Assembly (NCBI RefSeq): GCF_000379665.1
Contig: NZ_KB903370.1
Span: 22,379 to 86,378 of the forward strand
From: Butyricimonas synergistica DSM 23225
GTDB taxonomy: Bacteria; Bacteroidota; Bacteroidia; Bacteroidales; Marinifilaceae
Length of the DNA stretch: 64,000 bases
Direction: 5' to 3'
The notes below the pieces were generated by a model, which saw only the letters and a program-made list of their open reading frames with translations, was not told the DNA's origin and did no database searches. Below, one piece after another: positions 16,201 to 25,379 of the stretch. How positions within the stretch are numbered: position 1 is the first letter of the stretch; the number at the start of each line of letters is the position of its first letter. The position numbers and the translations under genes were made by a program.

Positions 16201-19074
16201 ATGATTATGCCAGCAACAGGTAACACCATAATCTCCAACTGTGAATTAGAATGCCTGCGAGAAAAAGCGCTTATTCTCCAAGAACTACAAAAGACCGCCA
16301 AAATAGGATGGTGGAAAGTGAACTTTGAAACACACCAGATCGTATGTTCGGATTATATTACAGACCTGCTCGCTCTCGAAAGCAACACACTCACAGTGGA
16401 TCAGTTACTGGAATTGATTAACGAGAACTACCGCCAACGAGTGGTCGAAAATCTCGTGCACCTAAAAAAACTGAACTATTACGACGAGATTTTCCCCATC
16501 ATGACCCGGTACGGGGAAATGTGGATACATTCCAGAATCGGGAACAAGATGATAAGCCAAAATGGGACTATCATCGCTATCGGGTATTCCAAAATACTAG
16601 AAGAAGAAGAAAACATTTTCATGTCAGAGGAGAAAGAAGAAAGCCAGTTAAAGGAACTGATGCTGCGCCAGTACTCCCTGTCACAATCTTTATCCAATTT
16701 CTTGAAGACTCCGGATTCCGATCAAGTCATCACCGATACGCTAAAAGAAATACTAAGACAATTCGACGGAGACAGAACCTATATATTTAAATACAACAAA
16801 GCAAACGACACGCAAAGCTGTATCTACGAGGCAACACGCCCCAACGTGAAACCGGAAATAGACACGCTGCAAAACATGGATATTAACCGGAACGGGTGGT
16901 GGAGCACACAAATACTCAATAACATCTCGATCGTTATCAACCACCTTGACGAACTGCCTCCCGAGGCGGAACCCGACAAGCTAACGCTAGCACGCCAGAA
17001 CATCGCTTCCCTGCTGATCGTTCCCCTCGCTTCAAGTGACGGCATCTGGGGATACATGGGAATAGACATCGTCGACCATCCCCGGATGTGGAGTCATATA
17101 GACAAAGAATGGTTCTTCGCAATCTCGAATATCATCAACATCTGCATCGAGCTGCGAGCCTCGGAAAAAGAAGCCCAAGAACAACGGGAACACCTGCAAA
17201 AGCTATATGACTATATGCCGATCGGGTACCTTCGCCTGCAAATGTTGTACGACGAGAAGGGGGAAGCCCGCGACTTCAAATACCTCGACTCCAACCCCGC
17301 GTTCAGCAAAATATCGGGCACTCCCCTGAACCATTTCACGGGAAAAACCGCAAAGGAATTCGGCATCAAAGATATAAACACCATACATAACCTGCACAAA
17401 CTTTCCACAAGCAAAGAGATCAGGGAAAGTACCCGGGTCATGGAAGAAACGGGTGTACAATACCGTTTGATCCTCTACTCCCCGGGAGAAGGAGAAATTG
17501 TGGCTTTATTCACGGACATCACGGAACAGATGAAAGCAATCAAAGCCCTCCGCCACAGCGAAGAAATGCTCCGCAACATATACAAGAACATCCCCGTGGG
17601 TATCGAGATTTATGACAAGAACGGGGATCTTCTTGACTTGAACGAAGTCGAAAGCGAGATGTTCGGCTTCAACCGGAAAGAAGACGTGCTCGGGGTCAAC
17701 TTGTTTGAAAACCCCAACCTCCCGCGGGAAAAGCTAGAAGAACTGCGCCAAGGCAAAGAGATTATGTTCCCGCTTACCTACAAATTCTCGAATGTAGACA
17801 AGGTATATTACAACACGAAATACTCGGGGGACAAGAAACTAACCGTGAAGTGCACCTGTCTTTACGACACAAACCACAATATCGAAAACTACCTGCTTAT
17901 CGTGATCGACAACACGGAGACATTCAAGACCTATCGCAAGATCGAAGAATTCGAAACGTTGTTCAACGACATCGCGGCATTCTCCAAGGTCGGTATTTTC
18001 CGGTGGAACCTGTTGCAGAAAACATTCTTCGGCTCGCAGGTCTGGTTCAACAATCTCAACCAAGAACCCCACCGGATAGACAACATCCTAGATGCTTACA
18101 AACACGTGCATCCCGAGGATATGGTGAAGCTGGAAGAGTTTTTCCAAGAGGTACGGGAAGGACGAAGCCAGGTATTCGCCGAAGAAGCGCGTGTTCGCTT
18201 CGAGGAAGAATGGCGATGGTTGCGTGTTCGCTTCAAGGTGAAGGAATATAACCCGCGGAACGAGGTGATCGAATTGATTGGCTTGAACATAGACATCACC
18301 GAAACAAAAGCCACAGAACAGAAACTCATAGAAGCCAAACTGAAGGCAGAGGAATCCGATCGACTGAAGTCTGCCTTTCTGGCAAACATGAGCCACGAAA
18401 TACGTACCCCACTGAACGCTATCGTTGGATTCTCGGCACTGCTCGCCGAATCGGAAAGCCTGGCGGAACGGGAACAATACCTCTCGGTGATTCAGAAAAA
18501 CAACGAACTGCTGCTGCAATTGATCTCCGACATCCTCGACCTCGCGAAGATCGAAGCCGGGACATTCGACATCACCCTCGCCGATTTCGACGTCAACCAA
18601 TTGTGCGAGGAAGTGGTTTACTCTCTTGTCATGAAACTATCATCGAACGTGACGCTCTCGTTTGAAGACCGCATCCCGCAATGTTTCCTCCATAGTGACA
18701 GGAACCGGATTTTTCAAATCCTGTCCAACTTTATCAATAACGCCATCAAATTCACGGAGAAAGGAAACATCCGCCTTGGGTATCGCATCACAGGCGAACA
18801 GATCAAATTCTACGTGGAGGACACGGGTATCGGAATCCCACCAGAGAACACCAAGCACATTTTTGAACGCTTCGTGAAACTCAACTCGTTCATACATGGC
18901 ACGGGATTGGGGTTGCCTATATGCAAAAGCATTATCGAGAAACTAGACGGAAAAATTGGCGTGGAATCCACTGTTAGCAAAGGCTCATACTTCTGGTTCA
19001 CCTTGCCGTATAACCCGGATCTGCAACTGACAACTCATGGATTTGACGAACAATCGTTGTTTATACTGGATTAA
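16201..19074 (+). CDS. Multi-PAS/GAF sensor histidine kinase
   Basis: A 957-residue soluble sensor kinase. A PAS-like region at about 25-135 is followed by a GAF domain (about 165-325, with LLIVPLASSDGIWGYMGIDI), three PAS domains (about 335-440, 450-565 and 580-700, the last ending GLNIDITETKATEQK), a HisKA domain with FLANMSHEIRTPLNAIVGFS (His732) and a complete HATPase domain (LSNFINNAIKFTEKG, VEDTGIGIP, FERFVK, HGTGLGLPICKS). It has no membrane helix or receiver domain, so it should sense cytoplasmic signals and hand phosphate to a separate regulator; none is encoded next to it. The following gene starts 41 bases later and is unrelated. Confidence 0.9.
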   Translation: MIMPATGNTIISNCELECLREKALILQELQKTAKIGWWKVNFETHQIVCSDYITDLLALESNTLTVDQLLELINENYRQRVVENLVHLKKLNYYDEIFPIMTRYGEMWIHSRIGNKMISQNGTIIAIGYSKILEEEENIFMSEEKEESQLKELMLRQYSLSQSLSNFLKTPDSDQVITDTLKEILRQFDGDRTYIFKYNKANDTQSCIYEATRPNVKPEIDTLQNMDINRNGWWSTQILNNISIVINHLDELPPEAEPDKLTLARQNIASLLIVPLASSDGIWGYMGIDIVDHPRMWSHIDKEWFFAISNIINICIELRASEKEAQEQREHLQKLYDYMPIGYLRLQMLYDEKGEARDFKYLDSNPAFSKISGTPLNHFTGKTAKEFGIKDINTIHNLHKLSTSKEIRESTRVMEETGVQYRLILYSPGEGEIVALFTDITEQMKAIKALRHSEEMLRNIYKNIPVGIEIYDKNGDLLDLNEVESEMFGFNRKEDVLGVNLFENPNLPREKLEELRQGKEIMFPLTYKFSNVDKVYYNTKYSGDKKLTVKCTCLYDTNHNIENYLLIVIDNTETFKTYRKIEEFETLFNDIAAFSKVGIFRWNLLQKTFFGSQVWFNNLNQEPHRIDNILDAYKHVHPEDMVKLEEFFQEVREGRSQVFAEEARVRFEEEWRWLRVRFKVKEYNPRNEVIELIGLNIDITETKATEQKLIEAKLKAEESDRLKSAFLANMSHEIRTPLNAIVGFSALLAESESLAEREQYLSVIQKNNELLLQLISDILDLAKIEAGTFDITLADFDVNQLCEEVVYSLVMKLSSNVTLSFEDRIPQCFLHSDRNRIFQILSNFINNAIKFTEKGNIRLGYRITGEQIKFYVEDTGIGIPPENTKHIFERFVKLNSFIHGTGLGLPICKSIIEKLDGKIGVESTVSKGSYFWFTLPYNPDLQLTTHGFDEQSLFILD

Positions 19075-19080
19075 TTTCCT

Positions 19081-19088
19081 TATTTTTG
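19081..19088 (+). promoter_or_regulatory. Probable -7 box for the methyltransferase gene
   Basis: TATTTTTG matches TAnnTTTG and lies 27 bases before the ATG at 19116; TTGT at 19057-19060 is a weak -33 candidate 20 bases upstream. Transcription would begin just after the kinase stop. Confidence 0.4.
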
Positions 19089-19115
19089 CACGAGTAAAAA
19101 ACAACGCCCGACACG

Positions 19116-20300
19116 ATGCCATTGTCTTCAGAAATACTCGACTTTGTCCGGGAACACCTTGACGATGACCCGAACAAACTGCAATTCCAGAAAAAGAACT
19201 ACCCGGACAACCGGGTAGCCATTGCCGTGGAACAGATACGGGCACGCGAAAGAGTCAGAACCAAACTTCCCTCGTGGTACGCCAACACAGCCGTATTCTA
19301 CCCCTCGGAACTGGCAACGGAGCAATGCTCCTCGGAACTCACGGCGAACTACAAAGCACGACTCATGACAGGTGACACACTCTGCGACCTCACGGGAGGG
19401 ATGGGCGTCGATTCCTATTTTTTCTCCCGTGCCGCGAGCCACGTGACTTACGTGGAACAGAATCCCCTCTATTGCGAAGCGGCACGCTATAATTTCCAAA
19501 TTCTAGGGACAGAGAATATCGAGGTTATCAACGAGGACGCCACACGAGTGGCGGGTACGCTGGCAGCGGAAACCTATTACATCGACCCTTCCCGGCGGAC
19601 ACGTGACAACCGACGCATCTTCGCCCTTGCCGACTACGAACCTAACGTACTGGAAATAAAAGAACAACTTCTAACCCGAGGCAAACGCTTGATCGTGAAA
19701 ATGTCCCCCATGGAGGATATTACCGCCGTCGCTTCCCTCCTGCCCGAAACGACCGACATCCACGTGCTGTCCGTTAAAAATGAATGCAAGGAACTCCTGT
19801 TCGTGCTGGAAGCGACTCCCGCGAACAAAGCGATCACCGTTCATACCGTCAACTTTGCCTCCGCCGGAACAGAACAATACTTCGCGTTCACGCCGGAAGA
19901 AGAAAAGGAAGCCCCCTCCCGCCTGACCGATACCGTGGGGAAATACCTCTACGAGCCCAACAGTTCTATACTGAAAAGCGGAGCATTCAAGCTCCCGGCT
20001 ATCCATTACAATCTAAACAAGCTACACCAGCATAGCCACCTGTACACGGGAGACACGCTTGTCAGCGACTTCCCCGGCAGGATATTCCAAGTTCAAGAAG
20101 TCTTTGACTTCTCAAGCAAATGGCTCAAGCAGATCGCCAAGACCCTCCCGAAAGCCAACATTACCACCCGCAACTTTAAAATATCCGCAGATGAAATCCG
20201 TTCCCGCGGCAAGATCAAAGACGGCGGCAATACTTACCTGTTTGCAACAACGCTGAACAACGGCAAGGCGGTCGTCATACAAGGAGAAAAACCTTATTGA
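19116..20300 (+). CDS. SAM-dependent methyltransferase with THUMP-like domain
   Basis: A 394-residue class I methyltransferase. The SAM-binding core shows DLTGGMGVDSYFFSRAASHV (motif I, about 89-108), VEQNPLYCEAARYNF, and YYIDPSRR (about 152-159), with DPSRR at the motif IV position. The C-terminal ~100 residues match the THUMP-like domain found in this Bacteroidota family (SADEIRSRGKIKDGGNTYLF). The N-terminal ~80 residues are helical. Family members are thought to modify RNA, but the target is not established. It stands alone between the kinase and the MFS gene. Confidence 0.85.
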   Translation: MPLSSEILDFVREHLDDDPNKLQFQKKNYPDNRVAIAVEQIRARERVRTKLPSWYANTAVFYPSELATEQCSSELTANYKARLMTGDTLCDLTGGMGVDSYFFSRAASHVTYVEQNPLYCEAARYNFQILGTENIEVINEDATRVAGTLAAETYYIDPSRRTRDNRRIFALADYEPNVLEIKEQLLTRGKRLIVKMSPMEDITAVASLLPETTDIHVLSVKNECKELLFVLEATPANKAITVHTVNFASAGTEQYFAFTPEEEKEAPSRLTDTVGKYLYEPNSSILKSGAFKLPAIHYNLNKLHQHSHLYTGDTLVSDFPGRIFQVQEVFDFSSKWLKQIAKTLPKANITTRNFKISADEIRSRGKIKDGGNTYLFATTLNNGKAVVIQGEKPY

Positions 20301-20383
20301 TTTAATTTTAAACCCTAAACTTCTTTCGTTTCTAACTTTTTTCTTGTCAAATCGTATAGGGACTAGAACTAAACGAAACCAAA

Positions 20384-21583
20384 ATGAAAACACAGACAGG
20401 TCATGGCACGATCTCGCTCACCGCACTTCTTGCCATTTACTCTATTTCTATGGTCACTTCTCTGCCCGGGCTGGCGATCTCACCCATACTAGGCGATCTT
20501 CAACATATATTCAAAGGAGCAAGCGACCTGGAACTCCAAATGTTAGAATCTCTTCCCTCGTTTATTATCGTTCCTTTTATCTTGCTGGCAGGACGACTAT
20601 CCTTGCACGTCAACAAGAAAAAGATACTCATTATAGGACTGGCTATTTTCTTCGGTTGTAGTATCATATACCCGTTCAGTAATTCTCTGTCATTATTACT
20701 CGTGGTCAGCGCCTTGCTTGGAGTGGGAGCTGGAATGATTATCCCTTTCTCCACAGGATTTATCGCGGATAATTTCACCAAACGATACCGCACAAGGCAA
20801 CTAGGTATAGCCTCCTCGATCACGAATCTGACCCTCGTGTTGGCAACCTTCCTCGCCGGAGTACTCGCGGACATCAACTGGCACTACGCTTTTCTGGTGT
20901 ACTGTCTGTCCGGAATCTCGCTCCTGTTTGCCTTCAAGCTCAAATCGACCCCACCACCAGTGACTCCCCTGAGAACCATAACCGCCACAACTACCTCTAC
21001 AAAACATCAGTGGCCAGTTGCGCTTATGCTACTTTACTACTTTATTACCTTTCTCGTTGTAACCGTGCCATTTAACCTCTCGATTTACATGGAAACCTTA
21101 AAACACTATAAAGACCCGGACATATCCGGTACGCTCATATCCGTGTTTTTCCTTGCCATGACCATTCCGGGAGTCTTCATCAATAACATTATTTCGGGAT
21201 TAAAAACAAACACTAATTTTATAGCCCTTTGCTGCATCACCCTCGGTTTCGTTTTATTCATACTGAAAGCCGGGCTGGTAATACTGACTATCGGCATCCT
21301 GCTCATCGGTTTGGGATACGGGTGCATGCAGCCAATCATATATGACAAGACGTCTGCCAGTACCGAAGAATCGCACGCGACTTACGCCCTAGCACTCGTT
21401 ATGTCAATGAATTACGTGGCGTTAATTACCTACCCGTTTATCACACAATGGTTGCAGGATTTGTTCTCCACGGACGCTTCCTACTTCCCGTTCCTATTAA
21501 GCATGATACTGGGCGGGGCGTTCACCGTGTATGCCTATTTTAGAAGAAACAGTCCCGCACTCGGGATGCAAATGCAAAGTTAA
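20384..21583 (+). CDS. MFS transporter
   Basis: A 399-residue major facilitator protein with about 12 membrane helices. The family loop between helices 2 and 3 is recognisable (LAGRLSLHVNKKKILIIGL, about 67-85), and a cytoplasmic linker with the basic stretch TTTSTKHQWP (about 200-210) separates the two halves. Such 12-helix proteins are commonly drug/H+ antiporters or metabolite exporters. The substrate is not determinable. It ends 110 bases before gadC, but the spacer has room for a separate promoter. Confidence 0.88.
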   Translation: MKTQTGHGTISLTALLAIYSISMVTSLPGLAISPILGDLQHIFKGASDLELQMLESLPSFIIVPFILLAGRLSLHVNKKKILIIGLAIFFGCSIIYPFSNSLSLLLVVSALLGVGAGMIIPFSTGFIADNFTKRYRTRQLGIASSITNLTLVLATFLAGVLADINWHYAFLVYCLSGISLLFAFKLKSTPPPVTPLRTITATTTSTKHQWPVALMLLYYFITFLVVTVPFNLSIYMETLKHYKDPDISGTLISVFFLAMTIPGVFINNIISGLKTNTNFIALCCITLGFVLFILKAGLVILTIGILLIGLGYGCMQPIIYDKTSASTEESHATYALALVMSMNYVALITYPFITQWLQDLFSTDASYFPFLLSMILGGAFTVYAYFRRNSPALGMQMQS

Positions 21584-21692
21584 ATATCGCGAGGGGAATA
21601 ACCTTCATTTGTTAACTCCCGTATTTACCGCATGCAAGAGTGCAGAATAGACTAACCATAATTTATATAATTCTAAACTAAATTAATTTAAG

Positions 21693-23219
21693 ATGACAAC
21701 AAATTCAAACACGAAAAGTACCGCGATGAAGCTCGGCGTAATGACCCTGGCGATCATGAACGTCGCCGCGGTAGTGAGTCTCCGTGGTCTTCCGGCAGAA
21801 GCCGTCTACGGATTGAGTTCCGCGTTCTACTACTTGTTCGCGGCTATTGTATTCTTGGTTCCCACGGCACTGATTGCAGCCGAACTTGCCGCCATGTTCT
21901 CCCAAAAAGAAGGTGGAGTTTTCCGTTGGGTAGGTGAAGCTTACGGGAAACGGGTCGGCTTCCTCGCGATCTTCCTGCAATGGATCGAGAGTACAATTTG
22001 GTATCCTACCGTGCTGACGTTCGGTGCCGTGTCTATCGCTTACATCGGTTTGGACACCTCGGAGGATGCACTTCTTGCCTCCAACAAAATCTTTACACTG
22101 GTAACCGTGTTGGCCATCTACTGGATCGCCACGTTTATCTCCCTGAAAGGATTGGGATGGGTAGGTAAAGTTTCCAAAATCGGAGCCATGGTCGGAACTA
22201 TTATCCCGGCAGCGTTACTGATTATCTTCGGTATTATTTACATCTCCACCGGGGGACACAACAACATGGACATGAGCCAAGGTTTCTTCCCCGACTTAAC
22301 CAACTTCGACAACCTCGTGCTCGCCTCGGGCATCTTCCTCTTCTACGCGGGTATGGAGATGATGGGTATCCACGTGATGGACGTGAAAGCCCCCGCCTCC
22401 AAGAACTACCCGAAAGCCATCTTTATCGGCGCGGGTATCACCGTTATTATCTTCGTGCTAGGTACATTTGCCCTCGGTTTGATTATCCCGGCAAAAGACA
22501 TCAACCTGACACAGAGTTTGCTGGTCGGCTTCGACGGTTACTTGAAATACCTGCACATCAGCTGGGCTTCACCCGTGATCGCCATTGCCTTGATGTTCGG
22601 TGTGCTGGCTGGAGTATTGACATGGGTTGCCGGTCCTTCCAAAGGTATTTTCACCGTGGGCAAGGCCGGGTATTTGCCCCCGTTCTTCCAAAGGACCAAC
22701 AAAATTGGTGTACAAAAGAACATTCTTTTTATCCAGGGAGCCGTCGTTACCATTCTGGCACTCTTGTTCGTGGTGATGCCTTCCGTGCAATCTTTCTACC
22801 AAATCCTGTCACAGTTGACCGTACTATTGTACCTCATCATGTACTTGCTAATGTTCTCCGCGGCAATCGTCCTTCGCTACAAGATGAAGAAAGCAGAGCG
22901 TCCCTTCGCCATCGGCAGGAAAAGCAATGCCGGGATATGGATCATCGGCGGGCTCGGTTTCTGCGGAGCCTTGTTGGCATTCATTCTGAGCTTTATCCCG
23001 CCATCACAGATAGACGTGGGCAGCACCACCGTTTGGTTCTCCGTGCTTATCATCGGTTGCGTCGTGGTAGTAGCCACCCCGTTCATCATCTACGCTTCGC
23101 GTAAACCGTCATGGAAAGACCCGAACGCGCAAATCGCACCTTTCCACTGGGAAGAACAACCGGTACAAGCCGCTCCCGCGCAAGCAACAACGACTAAAAC
23201 AAACACAACAACAAAATAG
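21693..23219 (+). CDS. gadC: Glutamate:GABA antiporter (APC family, GadC-like)
   Basis: A 508-residue amino acid/polyamine/organocation permease with about 12 membrane helices. The N-terminal helix contains the broken-helix substrate site (LAIMNVAAVVSLRGLPAEA). It is assigned as GadC because it is followed by glutaminase and an ion channel and faces glutamate decarboxylase across 26.8-25.4 kb, the standard acid-resistance set. It would import glutamate and export GABA, removing a proton equivalent per cycle. The C-terminal tail is Ala/Gln/Thr-rich (APAQATTTKTNTTTK); in E. coli GadC the tail plugs the channel at neutral pH, and whether this one does is unknown. Confidence 0.88.
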   Translation: MTTNSNTKSTAMKLGVMTLAIMNVAAVVSLRGLPAEAVYGLSSAFYYLFAAIVFLVPTALIAAELAAMFSQKEGGVFRWVGEAYGKRVGFLAIFLQWIESTIWYPTVLTFGAVSIAYIGLDTSEDALLASNKIFTLVTVLAIYWIATFISLKGLGWVGKVSKIGAMVGTIIPAALLIIFGIIYISTGGHNNMDMSQGFFPDLTNFDNLVLASGIFLFYAGMEMMGIHVMDVKAPASKNYPKAIFIGAGITVIIFVLGTFALGLIIPAKDINLTQSLLVGFDGYLKYLHISWASPVIAIALMFGVLAGVLTWVAGPSKGIFTVGKAGYLPPFFQRTNKIGVQKNILFIQGAVVTILALLFVVMPSVQSFYQILSQLTVLLYLIMYLLMFSAAIVLRYKMKKAERPFAIGRKSNAGIWIIGGLGFCGALLAFILSFIPPSQIDVGSTTVWFSVLIIGCVVVVATPFIIYASRKPSWKDPNAQIAPFHWEEQPVQAAPAQATTTKTNTTTK

Positions 23220-23221
23220 TT

Positions 23222-23339
23222 TATAAAGTCCGCAAGGTCACGGGTGTCCTTCGGACAGTGTTTAACCGGCAGCTCCAGCTGCCGTGAGCAAAGCGCCCCG
23301 CAGGGGTCTATTGACCTTATAGACCTTACGGACTTTATA
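23222..23339 (+). repeat. Palindromic intergenic element, copy A
   Basis: TATAAAGTCCGCAAGGTC (23222-23239) pairs with GACCTTACGGACTTTATA (23322-23339), 17 of 18 bases. Inside are two perfect small hairpins: TGTCC-TTC-GGACA (23246-23258) and CGGCAGCT-CC-AGCTGCCG (23266-23283). It fills the gadC-glsA spacer and resembles copies B (24324) and C (30193). Confidence 0.8.
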
Positions 23340-23362
23340 GACTCTAAATTAAAATTACAGGT

Positions 23363-24334
23363 ATGAAGAAAACAATTACAACCAGTGACCTCAAGAACCT
23401 AGTAAACGAGGCACACGCGCAAGTGAAAGATTTGAAGGGAGGAAAGAACGCGAATTATATTCCATTCCTGGACAAAATCGATTCCAACCTGTTCGGCATA
23501 TCCGTTTGCCTCCCCTCGGGAGAAGTCATCACGGCAGGCAACACGGACTACGTGTTCGGTATTGAATCCGTATCCAAAGTCTACACGGCAGTACTCGTGT
23601 TGCGCCAATACGGGGCACAAGCCGTTCTCGACCAGATCGGGGCTGACGCCACGGGATTGCCTTTCAACTCGATCATGGCAATCTTGCTGGAAAACGATCA
23701 TCCCAGCACCCCGCTCGTGAACGCCGGGGCGATCTCCGCTGACAGTATGGTGAAACCTATCGGCAATAGCGACGCCAAATGGAAAGCCATCACCGACAAT
23801 ATGCGGGAATTAAGTGGCAGTGACCTCAAATTACTCGACGAACTTTACAAATCCGAGAGCGAAACAAACTTCAACAACCGTTCCATCGCATGGTTACTTA
23901 AAAACTTTAACCGGATATACGACGATCCGGATATGTCACTTGACCTTTACACGCGCCAATGTTCCATGGGGGTAACGGCAAAACAATTGTCTATCGCCGC
24001 CTGCACCATCGCCAACAACGGGTTGAACCCCGTGACGAAACAACAGGTATTCGAACCGTCACTTTCACCCAAAATCACGTCGTTGATCGCCACCGTGGGA
24101 TTCTACGAGCACACGGGCGATTGGCTGTACACCAGCGGCGTCCCCGCGAAATCCGGGGTAGGTGGAGGCGTACTGGGTGTTGTTCCCGGTTTATTCGGCA
24201 TTGCCGCTTTCGCGCCACCACTGGATGAAGCCGGAAACTCCGTGAAAGCACAAGCGGCCATCAAATACATCGCCCAGAAATTAAATGTCAATGTATTCGG
24301 GGGGCGACCAAGTGGAAATAAAATAGGTCTATAA
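23363..24334 (+). CDS. glsA: Glutaminase
   Basis: Converts glutamine to glutamate plus ammonia. The 323 residues match the beta-lactamase-like glutaminase family. The catalytic serine is in ESVSKVYTAVL (Ser69-x-x-Lys72), with NAGAISADSMV near 130, YDDPDMSLDLYTRQCSMGVT near 200 and SGVPAKSGVGGGVLGVVPG near 258, all family hallmarks. It lies between gadC and the channel gene, with palindromic elements in both spacers. In acid stress the released ammonia consumes a proton and the glutamate feeds GadB. No signal peptide, so cytoplasmic. Confidence 0.93.
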   Translation: MKKTITTSDLKNLVNEAHAQVKDLKGGKNANYIPFLDKIDSNLFGISVCLPSGEVITAGNTDYVFGIESVSKVYTAVLVLRQYGAQAVLDQIGADATGLPFNSIMAILLENDHPSTPLVNAGAISADSMVKPIGNSDAKWKAITDNMRELSGSDLKLLDELYKSESETNFNNRSIAWLLKNFNRIYDDPDMSLDLYTRQCSMGVTAKQLSIAACTIANNGLNPVTKQQVFEPSLSPKITSLIATVGFYEHTGDWLYTSGVPAKSGVGGGVLGVVPGLFGIAAFAPPLDEAGNSVKAQAAIKYIAQKLNVNVFGGRPSGNKIGL

Positions 24335-24467
24335 GGTCTGCAAAGTCCATAAAGTCACGGGTATCCTTCGGGCTGTGTTTAACAGCAGCCCAAGCTGCCG
24401 TGGACAAAGCGCCCGCGGGGTCAAAGACTTTATGGACTTTATAGACTTTACGGACTTTATAGACTTA
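24324..24467 (+). repeat. Palindromic intergenic element, copy B
   Basis: The left arm (24324-24356) carries units of the type CTATAAGGTCTGCAAAGTCC. The right arm (24426-24467) carries four tandem 9-10 base units of the type GACTTTATG/GACTTTATA/GACTTTACG and folds back on the left arm. The middle shares CACGGGT-TCCTTCGG, AGCTGCCGTG and CAAAGCGCC with copy A. It begins inside the last codons of glsA and fills the spacer up to the channel gene. Confidence 0.8.
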
Positions 24468-24481
24468 TAAACTAAATCATC

Positions 24482-25150
24482 ATGAAAAGAAGCAAGGTAC
24501 TGGAAGAAATACTCAACGGTTTTGTTTTATTGGGTAGTATGGCTATCATCGTGGTTGCCTCCATTGAATTACTGAAAGGCAACGAAGCGCTGAGCGAATC
24601 ATTTATATTAAAATTCCATCTCTGGATATGTTCCTTGTTCCTCGCCGACTTCTTCGTGAGATGGTACACGGACGGATGGACAGCCCGATTCTTCTGGAAC
24701 AACCTGTTCTTCCTCATCGTATCCATCCCTTATTTGAACATCGTGTACAACCTTTCCACCAGCATATCCCACTCGACGTGGATCCTGCTACGCCTTATCC
24801 CGCTTGCCCGGGGTATATACGGGGTATCGCTTATCGTCGGCTGGATGACCCGCAGCAAGATCACGAATCTGCTTATCACCTACCTCACCATCCTGTTCAC
24901 CACGATTTACTTTTGCAGCATCGTCTTCTACTACATGGAACATGATGTAAATCCTCCCGTGAAAACCTACTGGGATGCCTTCGACTGGGCACTCATGAAC
25001 GTCACTACCGTCGGTTCCAACATCTTCGGCGTCACGAAAATCGGACAAATCCTCGCCGTCGTCCTCGCTGCCGCGGGCATGATCTTCTTCCCCATCTTCA
25101 CCGCTTACGTCACCACGAAATTCCAGAACAAGCGGAAAGGAACTAACTAG
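24482..25150 (+). CDS. Voltage-gated-like potassium channel protein with altered filter
   Basis: A 222-residue inner-membrane protein with six hydrophobic segments (about 10-30, 42-60, 72-92, 100-120, 128-152, 183-207) and a pore loop before the last. The pore reads NVTTVGSNIFG (173-183): TVG is kept, but the YGD of the classical K+ filter TVGYGD is SNI. The arginine-rich S4 voltage sensor is reduced to LLRLIPLARG. Channel genes of this kind often sit in Bacteroides gad clusters; K+ (or possibly another cation or anion) flux would balance charge during proton consumption. Third gene of the gadC-glsA set. Confidence 0.8.
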   Translation: MKRSKVLEEILNGFVLLGSMAIIVVASIELLKGNEALSESFILKFHLWICSLFLADFFVRWYTDGWTARFFWNNLFFLIVSIPYLNIVYNLSTSISHSTWILLRLIPLARGIYGVSLIVGWMTRSKITNLLITYLTILFTTIYFCSIVFYYMEHDVNPPVKTYWDAFDWALMNVTTVGSNIFGVTKIGQILAVVLAAAGMIFFPIFTAYVTTKFQNKRKGTN

Positions 25151-25186
25151 CCAGGCTCCCGCCATCACCCCGCTATCATACCGCCC

Positions 25187-25275
25187 GTTTCAATACAACT
25201 TCAATACAAAACCTATACAAAAAAGCACGTTTTTGTATAGAATATGTATCTTCTGCCGTCATTTTGTATTGAAAC
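25187..25275. repeat. Nested double palindrome between the channel gene and gadB
   Basis: The outer arms GTTTCAATACAA (25187-25198) and TTGTATTGAAAC (25264-25275) are perfect complements. Inside, CTATACAAAAA (25213-25223) and TTTTTGTATAG (25230-25240) form a second perfect 11-base stem around a 6-base loop. The left side also carries a direct repeat of TTCAATACAA (25189-25198 and 25200-25209). It may be a terminator, a regulator site or an RNA structure. Confidence 0.75.
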
Positions 25276-25330
25276 AAGCGGGAATCCCGCGGGAAGATCA
25301 CGAGTACATGACAAGATGATACCTGAAAAA

Positions 25331-25352
25331 GAGGTGTGCCGAAACACACCTC
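25331..25352. terminator. Hairpin at the 3' end of gadB
   Basis: GAGGTGTG (25331-25338) pairs with CACACCTC (25345-25352) around CCGAAA. On the minus strand it is followed by TTTTTCAGG, giving an intrinsic terminator 28 bases beyond the gadB stop. Confidence 0.7.
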
Positions 25353-25379
25353 CTCAATTACATCATTGCAACAACGCTA

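Noticed and set aside
23222..24467. CRISPR array
   Set aside because: The repeated units are 9-10 bases, palindromic and without unique spacers, and no cas gene is present.
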